DNA from: Erythroxylum novogranatense
Lineage: Eukaryota; Streptophyta; Magnoliopsida; Malpighiales; Erythroxylaceae
Direction: 5' to 3'
Assembly: GCA_029891385.1 (NCBI GenBank)
Contig: CM057232.1
Coordinates: 67,953,824-68,017,823, forward strand
DNA length: 64,000 bases
Below, piece by piece: positions 11,300-22,718 of this stretch. Numbering within the stretch: the stretch's first letter is position 1; each line of letters opens with the position of its first letter. The notes beneath the pieces were generated by a model that made no database searches, was not told the origin of the DNA, and was given only the letters and a program-made list of their open reading frames with translations. Position numbers and translations under genes: made by a program.

Positions 11300-12400
11300 T
11301 CATCCGTACTGGGAGATCGAGTTGAGTCACGGTGACACAGGAATCGGTAGGAGCTAGTAGGGAGTCTCCTGCGCCTCGTTCGGAGGTTGCCTCCTCGAGT
11401 TCTGCAAGGCGGAGCGGAGATCGATTCTTCTGGCGAGGCGGGGCTGACTTTATGGTAGCACCGACCTGCGGAGGCCGAGGATGGCTAGAGAGGGCGAGAG
11501 AGTCCTCGATCGGATGGGCTATGACCGGATGGCGTTTCGACTATCACGGTTTCTCTGTTACTGAGGTTACGCATATCGGTGGTGGAAGGCTGTTCGGCGT
11601 TACCACCAGCCCTGAACAGCGACATGGGTGACTTTACGAGGGCTTTCAAAGACAACTTCATGCCCAAGATCTATCTGGATATGAAGTTCTGAGAATTCTA
11701 GAGTTGAGGCGAGGCGATTGGTAGTGGCCGACTATGAGTCTTGATTCAACGAGTTTGTTGGTTTATGCTTCTTCCTTTGGTGGCTTCGAGGTGACAAGTG
11801 TCGGCGTTTGGTGATTCAATCTAGAGATCCGTACCCTCTTGGCGAGTCGATATGGGAAATTTCATTGAGCGAGGGCTGCGTGATGAGGATAGAGCATTTC
11901 TTGAGGCAGTATGGCCGAGATTGGTCGGGGACCGAGCATAAGAGATCGAGTGATAGCGAGGCAATCTTGGCGAGAGAGTACAATAAGCGACAGTAGGCCC
12001 TTGAGTCATGGGGAGGGCTAGACCGATAGGTCATGGACGAGAGAGAGTTTCGCCTGCAATTGGTAGTGATGGAGGCGATGTCGGAGGTTGAGGCGGTTTA
12101 TTCCTCTGTGTGAACATTGTGGCAAGAGACACGATGGAAGTGCGATGGTTATCTGGAGCATGCTTGAGGTGTGGTTCGATGGACCACCTAGTAAGGCGCC
12201 CCGAGACTATGGGAGCCGATCGCCATGGTGGAAGATCTGGTAGCAATACCGGTGCATCGAGCCGTGGAAGTGGATTGGATGGAGAGGCCGAGGCCGAGGC
12301 CGAGTCAGCGAGAGGATCGGCATTGAGGTCGGAGGACTGGCGTGAACGGCGATCTCGGGCCGTGGTCTATCCATGATTGGCGGAGGCCAGGATTCCCGGA
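11300..12400 (+). pseudogene. Element A gag remnant with zinc knuckles
   Basis: This 1.1-kb patch is clearly more GC-rich than the rest of A and is the only part with a protein signal. Around 12,107-12,140 one frame gives LCEHCGKRHDG; one base out of frame the sequence continues as WLSGACLRCGSMDHLVR. Together these are the two linked cysteine/histidine units at the end of chromovirus-type gag, split by a frameshift. The last Cys of the second unit is not in frame (RRPE). Downstream is a repetitive GGCCGAGGCCGAG stretch coding alternating Ala/Glu. The first part of gag is too frameshifted to translate reliably. Indels here sit in the GC-rich contexts where the paired LTRs also disagree, so some may be sequencing errors. 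Confidence 0.72.
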
Positions 12401-13590
12401 TCTTGTCAGCGGGTATGCTTTTAATTTTGGTTTGAAATACATGCATTTCGTTGTCTTGCATTGCATCACCTTTAGTATATAAGCGCATGTGGATAGTGAA
12501 AAGTTCTGATTAGGATTGAAGGTGAGTACTCCTCTAAGTAATCTGTTGTATGAGCGAGATAGATATGATTTTGTGGATGGGTGATTGATTACGCTGCTTC
12601 GTGCTTACGAGGTCGTAGTGGATCTTTGGATTTGATGGGATAATGATAACGAAGAATGTAGCAGCGAAAGGATGGTGGAAATAAATTGAAATGAATAAAA
12701 AGTCGTTATTGGGAGACTGATTCTAGTGGAAACTCAAGTGTGAGAGATAGATTACATTCTTGAGGAAATATACAATCGTCAGCGTAAGGAACCCGGTATG
12801 TAATAAACTTCTTGAGCTGTAAAGGGAAAATAGTGTAAAGGAATATGTGTCGAGAATGTGTTGTGATGGGCCCGTCTGATTATGAGATTATGTGTATTGA
12901 ATTTGGAGTTATTGAAAATTCTTGAGTCTTTGGATTTATCAGGAAAAGACAAAAAATCGAAGGAAAATGTGTACATAGTGTGTTGATGATGGTAAATGAG
13001 ACATGGTAGAAGTATTAATCATATTGTTTTAAATTAGAGATGTGACAATATTCAGTGAAATGTCGATAAAGGTTTTAGGCAATTAGTTGATATAGTGCAA
13101 TCGTATTGATGTATCTAGGGACAAGTATAATGTTGTGGATATCTCTTGTGATTGAATATGTGTTTCTTGCTAAAAAAATCTGTTAGAAATCTATAGGAAT
13201 CATCAAGTGTCATGTTTCAGCAATAGAGTGCAGGAAGAGTAATAAGAGATTTGGAGGGTGAAATTGAATAGTTATTAGTAGAGATAAGCGTGACGTATTT
13301 ATTAAAACAAAAGTGAGGCGATATTAAGTAGAGTCCATTAAGATAAAGGTAAATAAGAAGACTGAATTAGTTATTAAATGGTTTCTATGTGACCGTTGTA
13401 TAAATAGATTGGTAAAGTGTTATATGAATTTGGATTAATAAACAATGTTAAGATCTAATAAATGTGTTTACGATGCGAATGTGAGGAATTCTTGATAATT
13501 ATAAGGAAATAAGTGACAATCGAGAATAGAAAGGCGGACTAATTCCCTTATCTGAGACCTATTGTATATGAAATTTCGAGGCGAAATTTT
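12401..13590 (+). other. Element A AT-rich interior without coding signal
   Basis: No domain is recognisable. A segment near 12,680-12,760 (AAAAGTCGTTATTGGGAGAC, then a GAAACTCAAGTG block) is similar to B near 20,920-20,975 and E near 42,085-42,150, so this interior is shared among the three families. Confidence 0.6.
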
Positions 13591-13606
13591 AATTAGGAGG
13601 GTGAAT
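13571..13606 (+). other. 3' hairpin and polypurine tract of element A
   Basis: AAATTTCGAGGCGAAATTT forms a short stem, followed by the purine-rich TTAGGAGGGTGAAT directly before the 3' LTR. The same arrangement occurs in B (22,719-22,757) and C (59,927-59,963). Confidence 0.72.
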
Positions 13607-16358
13607 TGTAACATCCGTTCTTGTGACCAAGGGTATTTTGGTAATTTGGGACGGTGATAGGATTTCACCGCATTCATTGGTGAGCATACTCTTGGCCTCG
13701 ATCATAGAGGAACATATTCTGCATATGCATATATTTATTGGTACATGCATTCATGATTTCGGTATATAATTGTAAATTGAGGTATTGAATTATTTGGACG
13801 GTGAGCGAGGACGAATTTGGATTGGGATTTAAATGAGGAATTAAAAGTAATTGGGTTCAAATGATTGATTTAGAATAGTTTAAGTGTAGCGGTATTTTAT
13901 AGTGGCTTATAGGAGATTTTTAGGAGATTAGGAGATAATGCGGATAGGAAATATTGAGAGATTGGTGATTGGTTGTATAGTACTTAAAGAATGGTCAAAT
14001 GGTAATGGAAATATTAGAATTTCTCTTGATAGGAAATAACTACGTTGAAACATTGAAATTTAGAGACTGAAATTTGGTGATATGGAGACTTAGGTACATA
14101 AATAGCTAGGGATTGACAAGTTGGGGAAAAAAATTGGGAAAGGCTCTTCGTTCTTCCTCTTCTCCTACGGTGTTTCGATTTTCCTCCAACGGTGAGAGAT
14201 CCTTGATTTCTTCTTATGGTTCTCCTTTATTGTGTTAATCTAACATGTTTATGATGATTGGTAAAGGTTAGAGGCTCAGGATTAGTGAATCGTGGAGTTT
14301 GAAGGATTCTAGGGTTTCTGGTGGATTTTGAGAGTTTGCGGATTGATCGTGATTTGGTAAGTTTTAAGAGCTTTAATGTTGTTATTTATGATTCCTACTG
14401 CATTTATGGCTTTTATTAGAGTAGATTTGTGTGGTTGGAGTGATTTAATGGTGGATTTATTGAGAAATGGATCGGAGAAGGCGGCGAGTTAAATCGCTTC
14501 GCCGCGACTTCTTGTAGCAGCAGACGACAAATTTATATTAGATTACGCGCGTGGCGGCGTGCGTGAACGCCTTGTGCGTCATTAATCGACAGCGTTATTC
14601 GCATGAAACAATACTCACGCTTGGCAATGACGAACTAGTTTGGTCATGACAAGAGACGATGATGCCGACGAAAGGATTGTTTCATTGAATTAAAATTGGT
14701 TTTTTACATAACTTTTGGTGTAGACCTCGATTGAGCGATTCAGTTTGTTATGACCTAAGAAAGAGGCCTATAACGAGAATAATTATGGAATTAGATTGAT
14801 TTAAATGGTACTTGAATTATAGAGATTGAGGTCAATTATGATTAATAGTGTGACCTAAGTGTCAAATTGAGACTATTAGAGTTTTAATTGGAAATTTGCA
14901 ATAAAGGTCGTGACCTAATGAATAGGGAATTGTTATAAGAAGTATGAATATGGGAAATTGGACTGAATCATAGAATTGAATCAAGTATTGCCGACCAACC
15001 GGATGACAATTAGAATTGAGTCTGAGGTATCGAAAGTGGGATTTAGCTTAGGAAAATCGTGAACATGCATTGTACATCATTTCAACGATACATACGTATT
15101 CTTGAGCTATTTAATTTAGCATCTAGTAATGGGATTGTACTCTACTGTTATAGAGGCACCGTTGGATCATCGCTCCACGGACATTGCTGGGACTTCCAGG
15201 CAGTAGCTCGGAAGTAACAGGTGAGTAACCTAGTTGGTTTCTCAAATTCACGATTGTTTATATGCTCGTGTGAAGTACATGCAAAGATGGCTATGTGACT
15301 CTTGTATGATTCTTGGTATGTATTGGATTGAATTGTATGTTTTACTAAAATGAATTGTCTTGATACATGACAACGTCTTGAATACCATGCCTTTGTAAAT
15401 TCTTGAATCATTGAATACTAAATTCTTGTACCGTCTTGAGAGATACACTCTTTGGGCTTTTATAGCCATATCTTGAGCTCTTGAATCTGAATTTTCTTGA
15501 ACATTGCCTTTGCATGCATAAATGCATGATCGGATAATGGGCGTGTCCCAGTTGCTAATTTCACCGAAAAGAGCCTAGAGCTCGAACCTTTGTCTTGTCG
15601 GGACTGGCAGGGAGAAAATCACGGCGCGCGTCCCCACCATTCTTGGTGAGCACTTGGGCACAACATTTGAATAACCGGAAAGAGTCTCATATGCATCATA
15701 TACATGATTGATTAAAGCGCCAAATTGTATGATGGTCAATTTGAGCGTGTGGTGCCATGACTTCTTGTAAATTGTGATGTGATCTTGTGGTATATCTATT
15801 CTTGTCTGAGTATCTTGACATAGACTCTTGTACCTTTATTATGTATAATATTATATACTCATAAAACTGTAGATATCTTCGTTAATTGATATTCTTGTGT
15901 AGTCTTTGTCTGTGATTTGCGTAATGCATGATTTAGTGAACCATCGATGATGGTTTCCCACCGAGTTCATAAACTCACCCAAAATTGCATCATATTTTTC
16001 GGGTGATAGAGTAGACTCTAGCTCAGAAGATATTCTTTTCTGCCGTGCGCGTTGCTTTGGCAAGAGACGATGGCACATGTCGGTCATTTGGGTTAGCATT
16101 TGAGGATGACTTAGGATAGATGTTTGTATCGGTTTCCTTTTGGTTTTGTTAGGAGGCGATAGGTGGTCTATTCGACATTGGATGACTGTATAAAATGATT
16201 ATCATTTTGGATTTTAATTTACTGATTTCGGTTATATTGTGATTTATTTTACTGCGATACCATGTGGATATTAGTGGAAATTGTTTTGGTAGTGCGCCTT
16301 TATCGTGGAATACCTGTCGGGTGTCCCGATGTGTACCCTACGGTAAGGGGGCGCTACA
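13607..16358 (+). repeat. Element A 3' LTR
   Basis: TGTAACATCC through GCGCTACA, collinear with the 5' LTR. The exon-like block at 15,154-15,220 is 67 nt and here keeps a good donor (CAGGTGAGT at 15,218-15,226), which is disturbed in the 5' copy. The GC-rich patch near 14,480-14,680 is more scrambled than in the 5' LTR. Confidence 0.92.
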
Positions 16359-16363
16359 ATTTT
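16359..16363 (+). repeat. Target-site duplication ATTTT (right), element A
   Basis: Second copy of the duplication flanking A. The next 21 bases complete the solo LTR S. Confidence 0.85.
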
Positions 16364-16384
16364 TGGTGGATTCGACACCCATCA

Positions 16385-16389
16385 GCAAA
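16385..16389 (+). repeat. Target-site duplication GCAAA (right), solo LTR S
   Basis: Second copy of the duplication that flanks S. Confidence 0.88.
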
Positions 16390-16882
16390 AAAAATAGTTG
16401 TTATTCTGGAAATTTCTCTCTTAAAAGGACTTCATCTTCTTATTGGAACAAATGTTAGAGGTGAGCAGTAACCACATTCTCCACTCCCTTTTTATCTCTT
16501 ATTTTTAAAACAAACTCTTAAAGGAGAAAAATCCATCTGATTAACCTTAATTTTGTCTTTTTTTTAAGTACTTCAAAGCTATATAATTAGAATATACAGT
16601 AATTTTAATAGTTAACATTGACCTCAAATTCATTTCACGTTTTGTTTACATCGAGGCATACTTGGTTTCCATCTTTAGAGAAGGAGAGTTTTCTCCTTTA
16701 TATGCCAAGGCCCTTACTCCAATACCTTTTCATCATGTAACAATCAAACTAAAACAAGAAGAAGTCTTTTTTAGTTATAAAGGTCTTCTCAACTCCTAAA
16801 TTTACTTATCTTGATTTTGCTTTTGCTTGCATTTGGAGAAATGAAGGTCTTTGTTTCAATTAAATGATCAATACATGTGGTT
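16390..16882. other. Unassigned stretch between S and B
   Basis: I see no gene, repeat pair or retroelement signature. It continues after element B at 25,552-25,662. It may be part of the old sequence that holds the minus-strand integrase remnant, but I find no domain in it on either strand. Confidence 0.4.
16878..16882 (+). repeat. Target-site duplication TGGTT (left), element B
   Basis: TGGTT precedes the TGTAACATCTCG start of B and is repeated at 25,547-25,551. Confidence 0.92.
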
Positions 16883-17398
16883 TGTAACATCTCGACCCTG
16901 ATGGGAAGGGTATATGGGTCATTTGGAACAGGCTAGTTCGTTGCATTGCATAGTCCGATATGAACCTGCATTTGGCCTCTAATTGTAAAGGACTGAGTCA
17001 TTTGGCACATGCACGTGTAGGTACATGCATTCATGACATTTTCCCGGCATTTGATTTTGTAAATGATTTGAATTGTGAATTTGTGAGATAATTAGATTGG
17101 ATTATGATATATTAGGAATTATGGAATAATTGGGTGTGAATAGTAGAATTGGAACTGTACTAGAGTGATCGCAAAGTGACAGTGAATTTTAGGAAAAGTT
17201 TCTAGAATAAAAAGGAGAAAATGTCCGGACCGGAAATTCTTCGAGTGGCGGACCGATTGACTGAATAGGATCGAAATAATTGTCTAATGGCGATGGAAAA
17301 ATTGGAAATATGATTTTAGGAATTTATGTGTCGAGCCATTGAAATTCGGAGGCAAATTGGACTGGAAATGATCTTGTTTAGAGGAAGAGGGAAACCCC

Positions 17399-17407
17399 TT
17401 TATAATG
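17399..17407 (+). promoter_or_regulatory. TATA-like box in element B 5' LTR
   Basis: TTTATAATG lies about 60 bp upstream of the C/T-rich TTTTCTTCTTCCCC leader. The same sequence is present in the 3' LTR near 23,267. Confidence 0.5.
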
Positions 17408-17805
17408 CCTAAATCCTCTTCTAAAACCTAAAAACCGATTTCCTATACCTAGGGCACGTTTTCTTCTTCCCCTTCCTCAGTGATTTTCAATCTTCACCTT
17501 CAAGATTTGCTCGTTCCATCTTTGTGGTTGAAGATCAAGCCAAAGCCTTGAGAGAGTGATGATTTTTGAGAGTTAGAAGCTCACCGTTGATGTTAGAGAG
17601 AAGAGGAAAGGGATGGAGGATTTTCGGTTGCTTGGAGATTTAAGGCTTGATTGGTAAGTATTCTTGGTTTTAATGTTGTTTATTATTGTGTTAAATGCAT
17701 TCATGCGGTTAAATATGTAAGATTGGGTAGTTTAGAGTGATTAATACTGGTTTTCGAGAGTGAAAAATGGTGGAAAAATCGATCGGAGAAGACGATGTGG
17801 ACCGC

Positions 17806-18031
17806 ACGTCGCGACGTCTGAAAAAAGCCTCACCGCGGCGAGAAAATGAGTGCTCGCAGCGTCGAGCAAGGCGGGACGTCGCGACGAGCAAATGAATTCA
17901 CGCCGCGACGAGCCTTTTTCCTCTACGTCGCGGCGAGTCCAGTGAAGGTGTTCGCCGCGACGAACGGTTCCCACGCCGCAGCGAGCGACCCTTTACACGC
18001 TGTGGCGAGAGATTATAGGCCGCGGCGAGGG
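17806..18031 (+). repeat. Ten-unit CGTCGCGGCGA-type palindromic array (B 5' LTR)
   Basis: Ten units start near 17,806, 17,832, 17,856, 17,876, 17,900, 17,925, 17,951, 17,973, 17,997 and 18,019, a mean spacing of about 24 bp. Consensus is roughly ACGYCGCGRCGAG; the core is nearly self-complementary. Linkers between units are unrelated and AT-richer. It lies in the part of the LTR that would be intron 1 if the splice-like signals are used. Confidence 0.85.
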
Positions 18032-18578
18032 ACGAAATTTCTGAAAGTTGTGTTTTAATTTATAGGGCATAACTAATTGTGTAGATTTCCAATTGGGGTG
18101 ATGTTCGATTCGTTATAAATTAGAGAAAGAGGTCTACAATTGAGGAAAGGAATGAAAGTTCGAATTTAAATTAGTAGGATTGCAATTAGTGAAAGTCAGT
18201 TAAGAATGTGATTGAAGTGCAACCTAAGGATTGTTCATGATAATTGGGGTTATAGAAACTGAGTATAATGGGTGAATTTGATCTAGAGGATAGTGATATT
18301 GATTTTGAGGTAATACCCTAGCGAGTGTGACGTGATAAATTGACTGAATATGAGAATTGAAATTGGGGAGTTCCGTATTATGTTATTAAATTGGAATTGA
18401 GCCTTTATTGAGCAATTGAACGAAAAGTTAGTATTTGACTCAAGAAAGTGGAAAAATGGGAAATGGTACCGGGAAAATCATGAATAGGCATAGTACCTCT
18501 TTTATTCAAGGCATGTGCGTCATCAATTATGTTTGACTGTGCATTTTGGTAATGAATGGAATTATTTGATTATTATAG

Positions 18579-18645
18579 AGGTTCCGATGGATCGATAATC
18601 CACGGATCGTGCTGAGACTTCCAGGCAGGTAGCTCGGAAGTTCAG
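18579..18645 (+). other. Exon-like block in element B 5' LTR
   Basis: A 67-nt block is bounded by TATTATAG on the left and TTCAGGTGAGTAACC on the right, good matches to plant splice acceptor and donor. Element A has a similar block of the same length (15,154-15,220), while flanking sequence is less alike. It may be a leader exon of the retroelement RNA. Confidence 0.5.
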
Positions 18646-19711
18646 GTGAGTAACCTAGTTGGTTCCTCAATATTTGTGTGTTTAATTCCGTACTTATGCC
18701 ATGTGGATGAAATGGAGGGTTATGTGATTGATTTGATTTGGGAGCAGACCAAGGGTGTCCGAGGGATCGATAATTTATCATTGAAGTGTTAAATGTGTGA
18801 AATTGAATGTACATTTGGCATGTGAAATTGGAAATTGGGACATATGCATTCATACATAATTATATGCTCAGATAAAGGCAGTTGTGACCGGAGCGACCAC
18901 CGTGCAGGGGCATATCACGCCCAACGTATATGAGAGCTTTAAGCTCAACGCACAGGACCTCAAGTCCAACGTATTCAGAGCCTCAGGCTCAATGTATCAG
19001 GGCTTCAAGCCTAATGTTTTCGAGCCAGCGGCTCAGCGCAATGTGCCCGTCCTTTGGGGCGATTTGAGTAGCGCAGTCCTGACAACGAAAAGAAAATGAA
19101 AGTGTCACATCGCGCGCATATGTATATGATCAACTGTGAAATGTGAAAAATGAAATTGCATGTGATATTTCTGTAAATGCTATTGTGTGATTATGTGATA
19201 TTTGGGAAATTGATTGTATATGCATGAATTGAGTGAACCATCGATGATAGTTTCTCAATGAGTTCGCAAACTCATCCAACATTGCAATTATTTTTCAGGA
19301 ATTGGCGAGTACCCCATTAGTCAAACGGGAGTATAATTACTGCAAGCAAGGCAGAGTTTGGCGTCAAGATCAGTCTCATGTCTGCATTTGAGTCATTTTG
19401 ATTGTATGTGAAAAATTGTATTTTCGCAGATAAACATTATTATTGTATTGGGCCCAAATTGGTTGTGAATATGAGTGTGTATGAATGGTTTTATGGTGAA
19501 ATCGAACTTTTGATTGAAAAATGTTTTCGTATCGCGGGCCCGAATCATTTATTGATTTCTACGCGCTCGATTGTTTTCAAAGAGAAGAAAATGTCATAAT
19601 GAGTTTTTAAACTGAATTGACTGCTCTAGCATACCACCCTCGTGAGGCACGGGCTCGGATATCACCATCGATGTCGGGTTCGGGTCTTGCGGGAGTGGGA
19701 GGCTACATTTG

Positions 19712-19725
19712 TGGTATCAGAGCCC
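19712..19725 (+). other. Primer-binding site of element B
   Basis: TGGTATCAGAGCCC lies four bases after the LTR end and is complementary to the initiator Met-tRNA 3' end. Confidence 0.92.
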
Positions 19726-22718
19726 AAAAGTACAATCTTACATGGGCATTCTGAGAAAAATTTATCAAGTACATGCATTTAAGTCATGTCACGGCAGACA
19801 GTGACAACTGATCCCCAGTCTAGCTTATAAATCACATATATGAGCCTGTCTCAATTGTCTAAGCGGTTAGAAATAGTAAGGAAAAAGGACGATATGTTAG
19901 AATGTGATAAAAAGGAAGTTGTGAATATCGTGAAATAAGAAAAAGTGTATGGTTCGATTTGACAAATGAGGATTTGGTGTGATTGGTGTATATATATTAT
20001 GAAAGGCAACATTAGTGTTATACTGGAGGATATCCTAGAATGGAGAATAGATATGAATGTATAGTTGTGGATTGATAGAGGAAAATAGCGATATGATAAG
20101 AATGGTAAGATTGAAATTGTATAAACAAAGTGGGTGGAAATAAAATGTTCTACGATCTATAGAGACTATAATTGAGTTTGATTACTGTGATGAGAGTTAT
20201 GAATAGAGGTTTGTGACTTAAAGTCAGAATGTGTTAAGTGGGATATCGAGAATGATTGTACATTTATGATATTGATTTAAGAGTGAAAATTTATGGGTAT
20301 GATACAATAATGAAAAGATTGAAATGTAAGAAAATGATAATGGAAGATGAAATAGATGTCAAGGTTAAGTTGATTTGCCTATATGAACGCACTTTTGATA
20401 ATGGGGGTACCATGGCTAACGAGTTAGTGGATAACCGCCAGTCATAGTTCTTATAGTGTAAGGTTCGATATGAGTTAGAGTAAGAAATAAAAGTGCTTAT
20501 AGTGATCTATTGGAATGAATTGAGATTGTAAACAGGATATGAATGGAGGCATAGATTGGATAGTGTAAGTGATTAATTGGTGAGTTATTTTACATCCGTC
20601 TCTCGATATCGATGAAACGATCTTGATGGTATGTATCTCAATGAACAGTATTAAAAGGGGTGTTATGATTACACGAGTTATAACATAATTGATTTTCAGG
20701 TGATATTATGAATAGTTAAAATCGATTTCCTAAGTTATTGAGAATGGTGATAAGAAATGAGGCATTTATTAATGATTAGGAATATCATGAGAGGTATTGA
20801 TGAAAGTAGTAAGAATTCTTCTTTCAAAGAAGAGTTCCCCTGAATTGGGTTGAGTTGATTAAACGATTCAATTGAAAAATTTATCAAAGAAAGAACAAAT
20901 TGGAGATAAAATTGAAATGAATGAAAAGTCATTACTGGGAGTCCTAATCCTAGAGGAGACTTAAGAGTAAGAGATATAATATGTTACTGAAAGAATATGT
21001 ATTATGCTAAGGTAAAGAATCTGACTGTGTAAAAGGATTATTGAACAGTGAGGAGACATTAGTTGCGCAATTGAGGAGGATATCGGTTCATGAATATTTT
21101 TGGTGTAAAAATGTTTTGAAAGTACAAAATTGATATGATGAATGTGTTATCAACCCAGTTTGTATTGATGGCAATAAATTGAGATATGTGGAGAAACTTG
21201 TGTAAAGGAACGTATGTCAGAATATGTTATGTGAAAGGGAATTATACGAATTAATCATGGGTATAAGGAGTTTAGTATGCTACTGAAAAGTAAAATGTCT
21301 CAATTGTGTTTAGAGTGGATAATGACTATAAGCATAGATGATCAATTGAATGCATTTGAAAAATGAAGTATATAAATTGGCACAGTTGAGGAAATTGTTT
21401 ATCATGCAAGTTTCATAAGAATGAATCTTAGTTGACCAAATAATAGTGGATGAATTAGTATTCGAACATGGCACATTGGGAGACTTAATGTCGATAGAGG
21501 TGATGATAAAATGCAAAATTTCAAGGGACATATGTATGCGGGATTTGGAGTTATTTAGAACTAGCAGTATGCTGGATACGTCCAGAAATTGTCAAAGATT
21601 TTCTGGCTTTAGCTTTAACAAAATGTTTGAAGAAAAACGTGTGAATAGTATGACTGATGATTGTAATAGAGACATTTGGAGATTTTGCGATAATTACCGA
21701 AGTGTCCCAGCAAAGGTTATGATGCAGCCCGTAGAGACAGTGTAAAGTGGTTTTATGTACCTAGAGATAAGTATAGCCTCACGGGCTACATCACGAGTGA
21801 TGATTGAAATATATTATCTGGATATTGTTTGGAAAATTTGGAGACTCTATTAAATGCAAAATGTGTTTAGATGTATATGTGAATCATGAAAGCAATAATG
21901 AGTAAGATATTAGTGAATTTAAAAGTATTGAAAAGGATTATGCGATTGAGGTATTTTAGGAATTCGAAAAGAATTATGTGTTTGAGTATTTCAGAATTTA
22001 GCTAGTGATACAATGTAATGTATTGTTTTTTTAAAAAAAAAAGCGATGGCAGAAAATCACAAATTGGGCGATGAGGTCTTTAAACCTAGTGTAATACTGA
22101 GGGCAAACTGTTGAGCTATTCTTGGCAATTGGAATTCCCAAATCAGATTTGTGTGCGTGTAAAAAGGATTGGCAAAACAGGATTGAGGATCTAGAAAATG
22201 CGGACCGTATTGAGGAATTGTAAATGAATTCGACTTTTGAAAAAAATGATAGTTAGGACTGAATTAAGAAATATGGGTAATACCCACTAAAGGAACTGTT
22301 AGAGAAATCGTAAGGAACGATTAAAGTTTTATGTTCGAGTAAGAGTTCATGGAAAAAGTAATTGATGGGTTAGAATGTAAAATCGAATGATTATAGGTAT
22401 GAGTAACCAACAGATTTGACTGTTGGAGATAAATGTGAAATTGATTTTTTGGAGTTCATAGGGACATGAGATTGATGTACAGTTCAAATTGATTGAGCGC
22501 ATATCAATTGTATAATGGTGACACCATTTGAATTGTGTATAAGGGGTTTTACAGCGAAAAAAGTCGTTCACCCCTATATTAAAGTGATCAGCGCCTAAAA
22601 TAGTCGAAGGCCAAAATTGATGTGAGATAATGTTGATAAGTGAAATGAATCTTAAATAAGTGGGAGATAGTATATCGAGATCGAACAATTCCCCTGCCTT
22701 CCTGATCAATCGTATATG
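19726..22718 (+). pseudogene. Element B interior: extremely decayed, no usable frame
   Basis: A short start at 19,787 (MSRQTVTTDPQSS, then stop) lies where gag should begin. The same leader, with stops, is found in E near 40,700. Around 20,380-20,470 a broken frame (LICLYERTFDNGG, later KVRYE-like) faintly resembles the end of a chromovirus protease; this is a weak call. Elsewhere I find no reverse transcriptase, RNase H or integrase motif. Because B and E share this decayed interior in the same order, it was probably already non-coding when these copies moved. Confidence 0.55.

Larger units (their letters stand above)
8441..16358 (+). mobile_element. Element A: complete gag-only gypsy-like LTR element
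   Basis: A is 7,918 bp, bounded by two LTRs of 2,752 bp each and a 5-bp duplication. The primer site, a gag remnant and a polypurine tract are present. Reverse transcriptase, RNase H and integrase are absent or unrecognisable in the 2.4-kb interior. The gag zinc-knuckle style (CEHCGKRH, CLRCGSMDHLV) is that of plant chromovirus-type Ty3/gypsy elements, and the LTR start and end match B and E. As the LTRs are still closely similar, A moved fairly recently and must have used enzymes made elsewhere. Confidence 0.9.
6970..16384 (+). mobile_element. Solo LTR S, split by element A
   Basis: Left part 6,970-8,440 starts TGATAAGTGC. The right part, 16,364-16,384, ends ACACCCATCA. Without element A the LTR is about 1,492 bp with TGAT/ATCA ends and a perfect GCAAA duplication on each side. 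No second LTR or interior lies beside it, so it is a solo LTR left by LTR-LTR recombination, or a single remaining LTR. The TGAT start resembles that of Athila element F and would fit the Athila/Tat branch of Ty3/gypsy, but without an interior this is inference. No protein is encoded in it. Confidence 0.88.
16883..19707 (+). repeat. Element B 5' LTR
   Basis: Starts TGTAACATCTCG and ends GGCTACA. In order it has a TATA-like TTTATAATG at about 17,399, a C/T-rich leader, a donor-like TTGGTAAGT at 17,651-17,659, the periodic GC-rich array (17,806-18,031), an exon-like block 18,579-18,645 with an AG before it and GTGAGT after it, and an acceptor-like TTTTTCAG ending at 19,298. The 3' LTR is a close copy. 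Confidence 0.94.

Noticed and set aside
11332..11631. 99-codon open frame at the start of the A interior as an independent gene
   Set aside because: It lies in the gag position of A within a GC-rich patch and is best read as a shifted frame of the gag remnant; no separate domain.
12286..12306. GGCCGAG tandem repeat as a regulatory microsatellite
   Set aside because: Only about three units, inside the gag remnant and coding an Ala/Glu run; likely a local coding repeat.
19712..19725. Fragment of a tRNA gene
   Set aside because: The 12-14 bases match only the primer-binding complement of a tRNA 3' end and lie exactly after an LTR; no cloverleaf can be formed around them.
22040..22110. Integrase tail fragment in the B interior (AENHKLGDEVF)
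   Set aside because: A weak resemblance to the gypsy integrase C-terminal motif over about ten residues, with stops directly after; too short to support a call.
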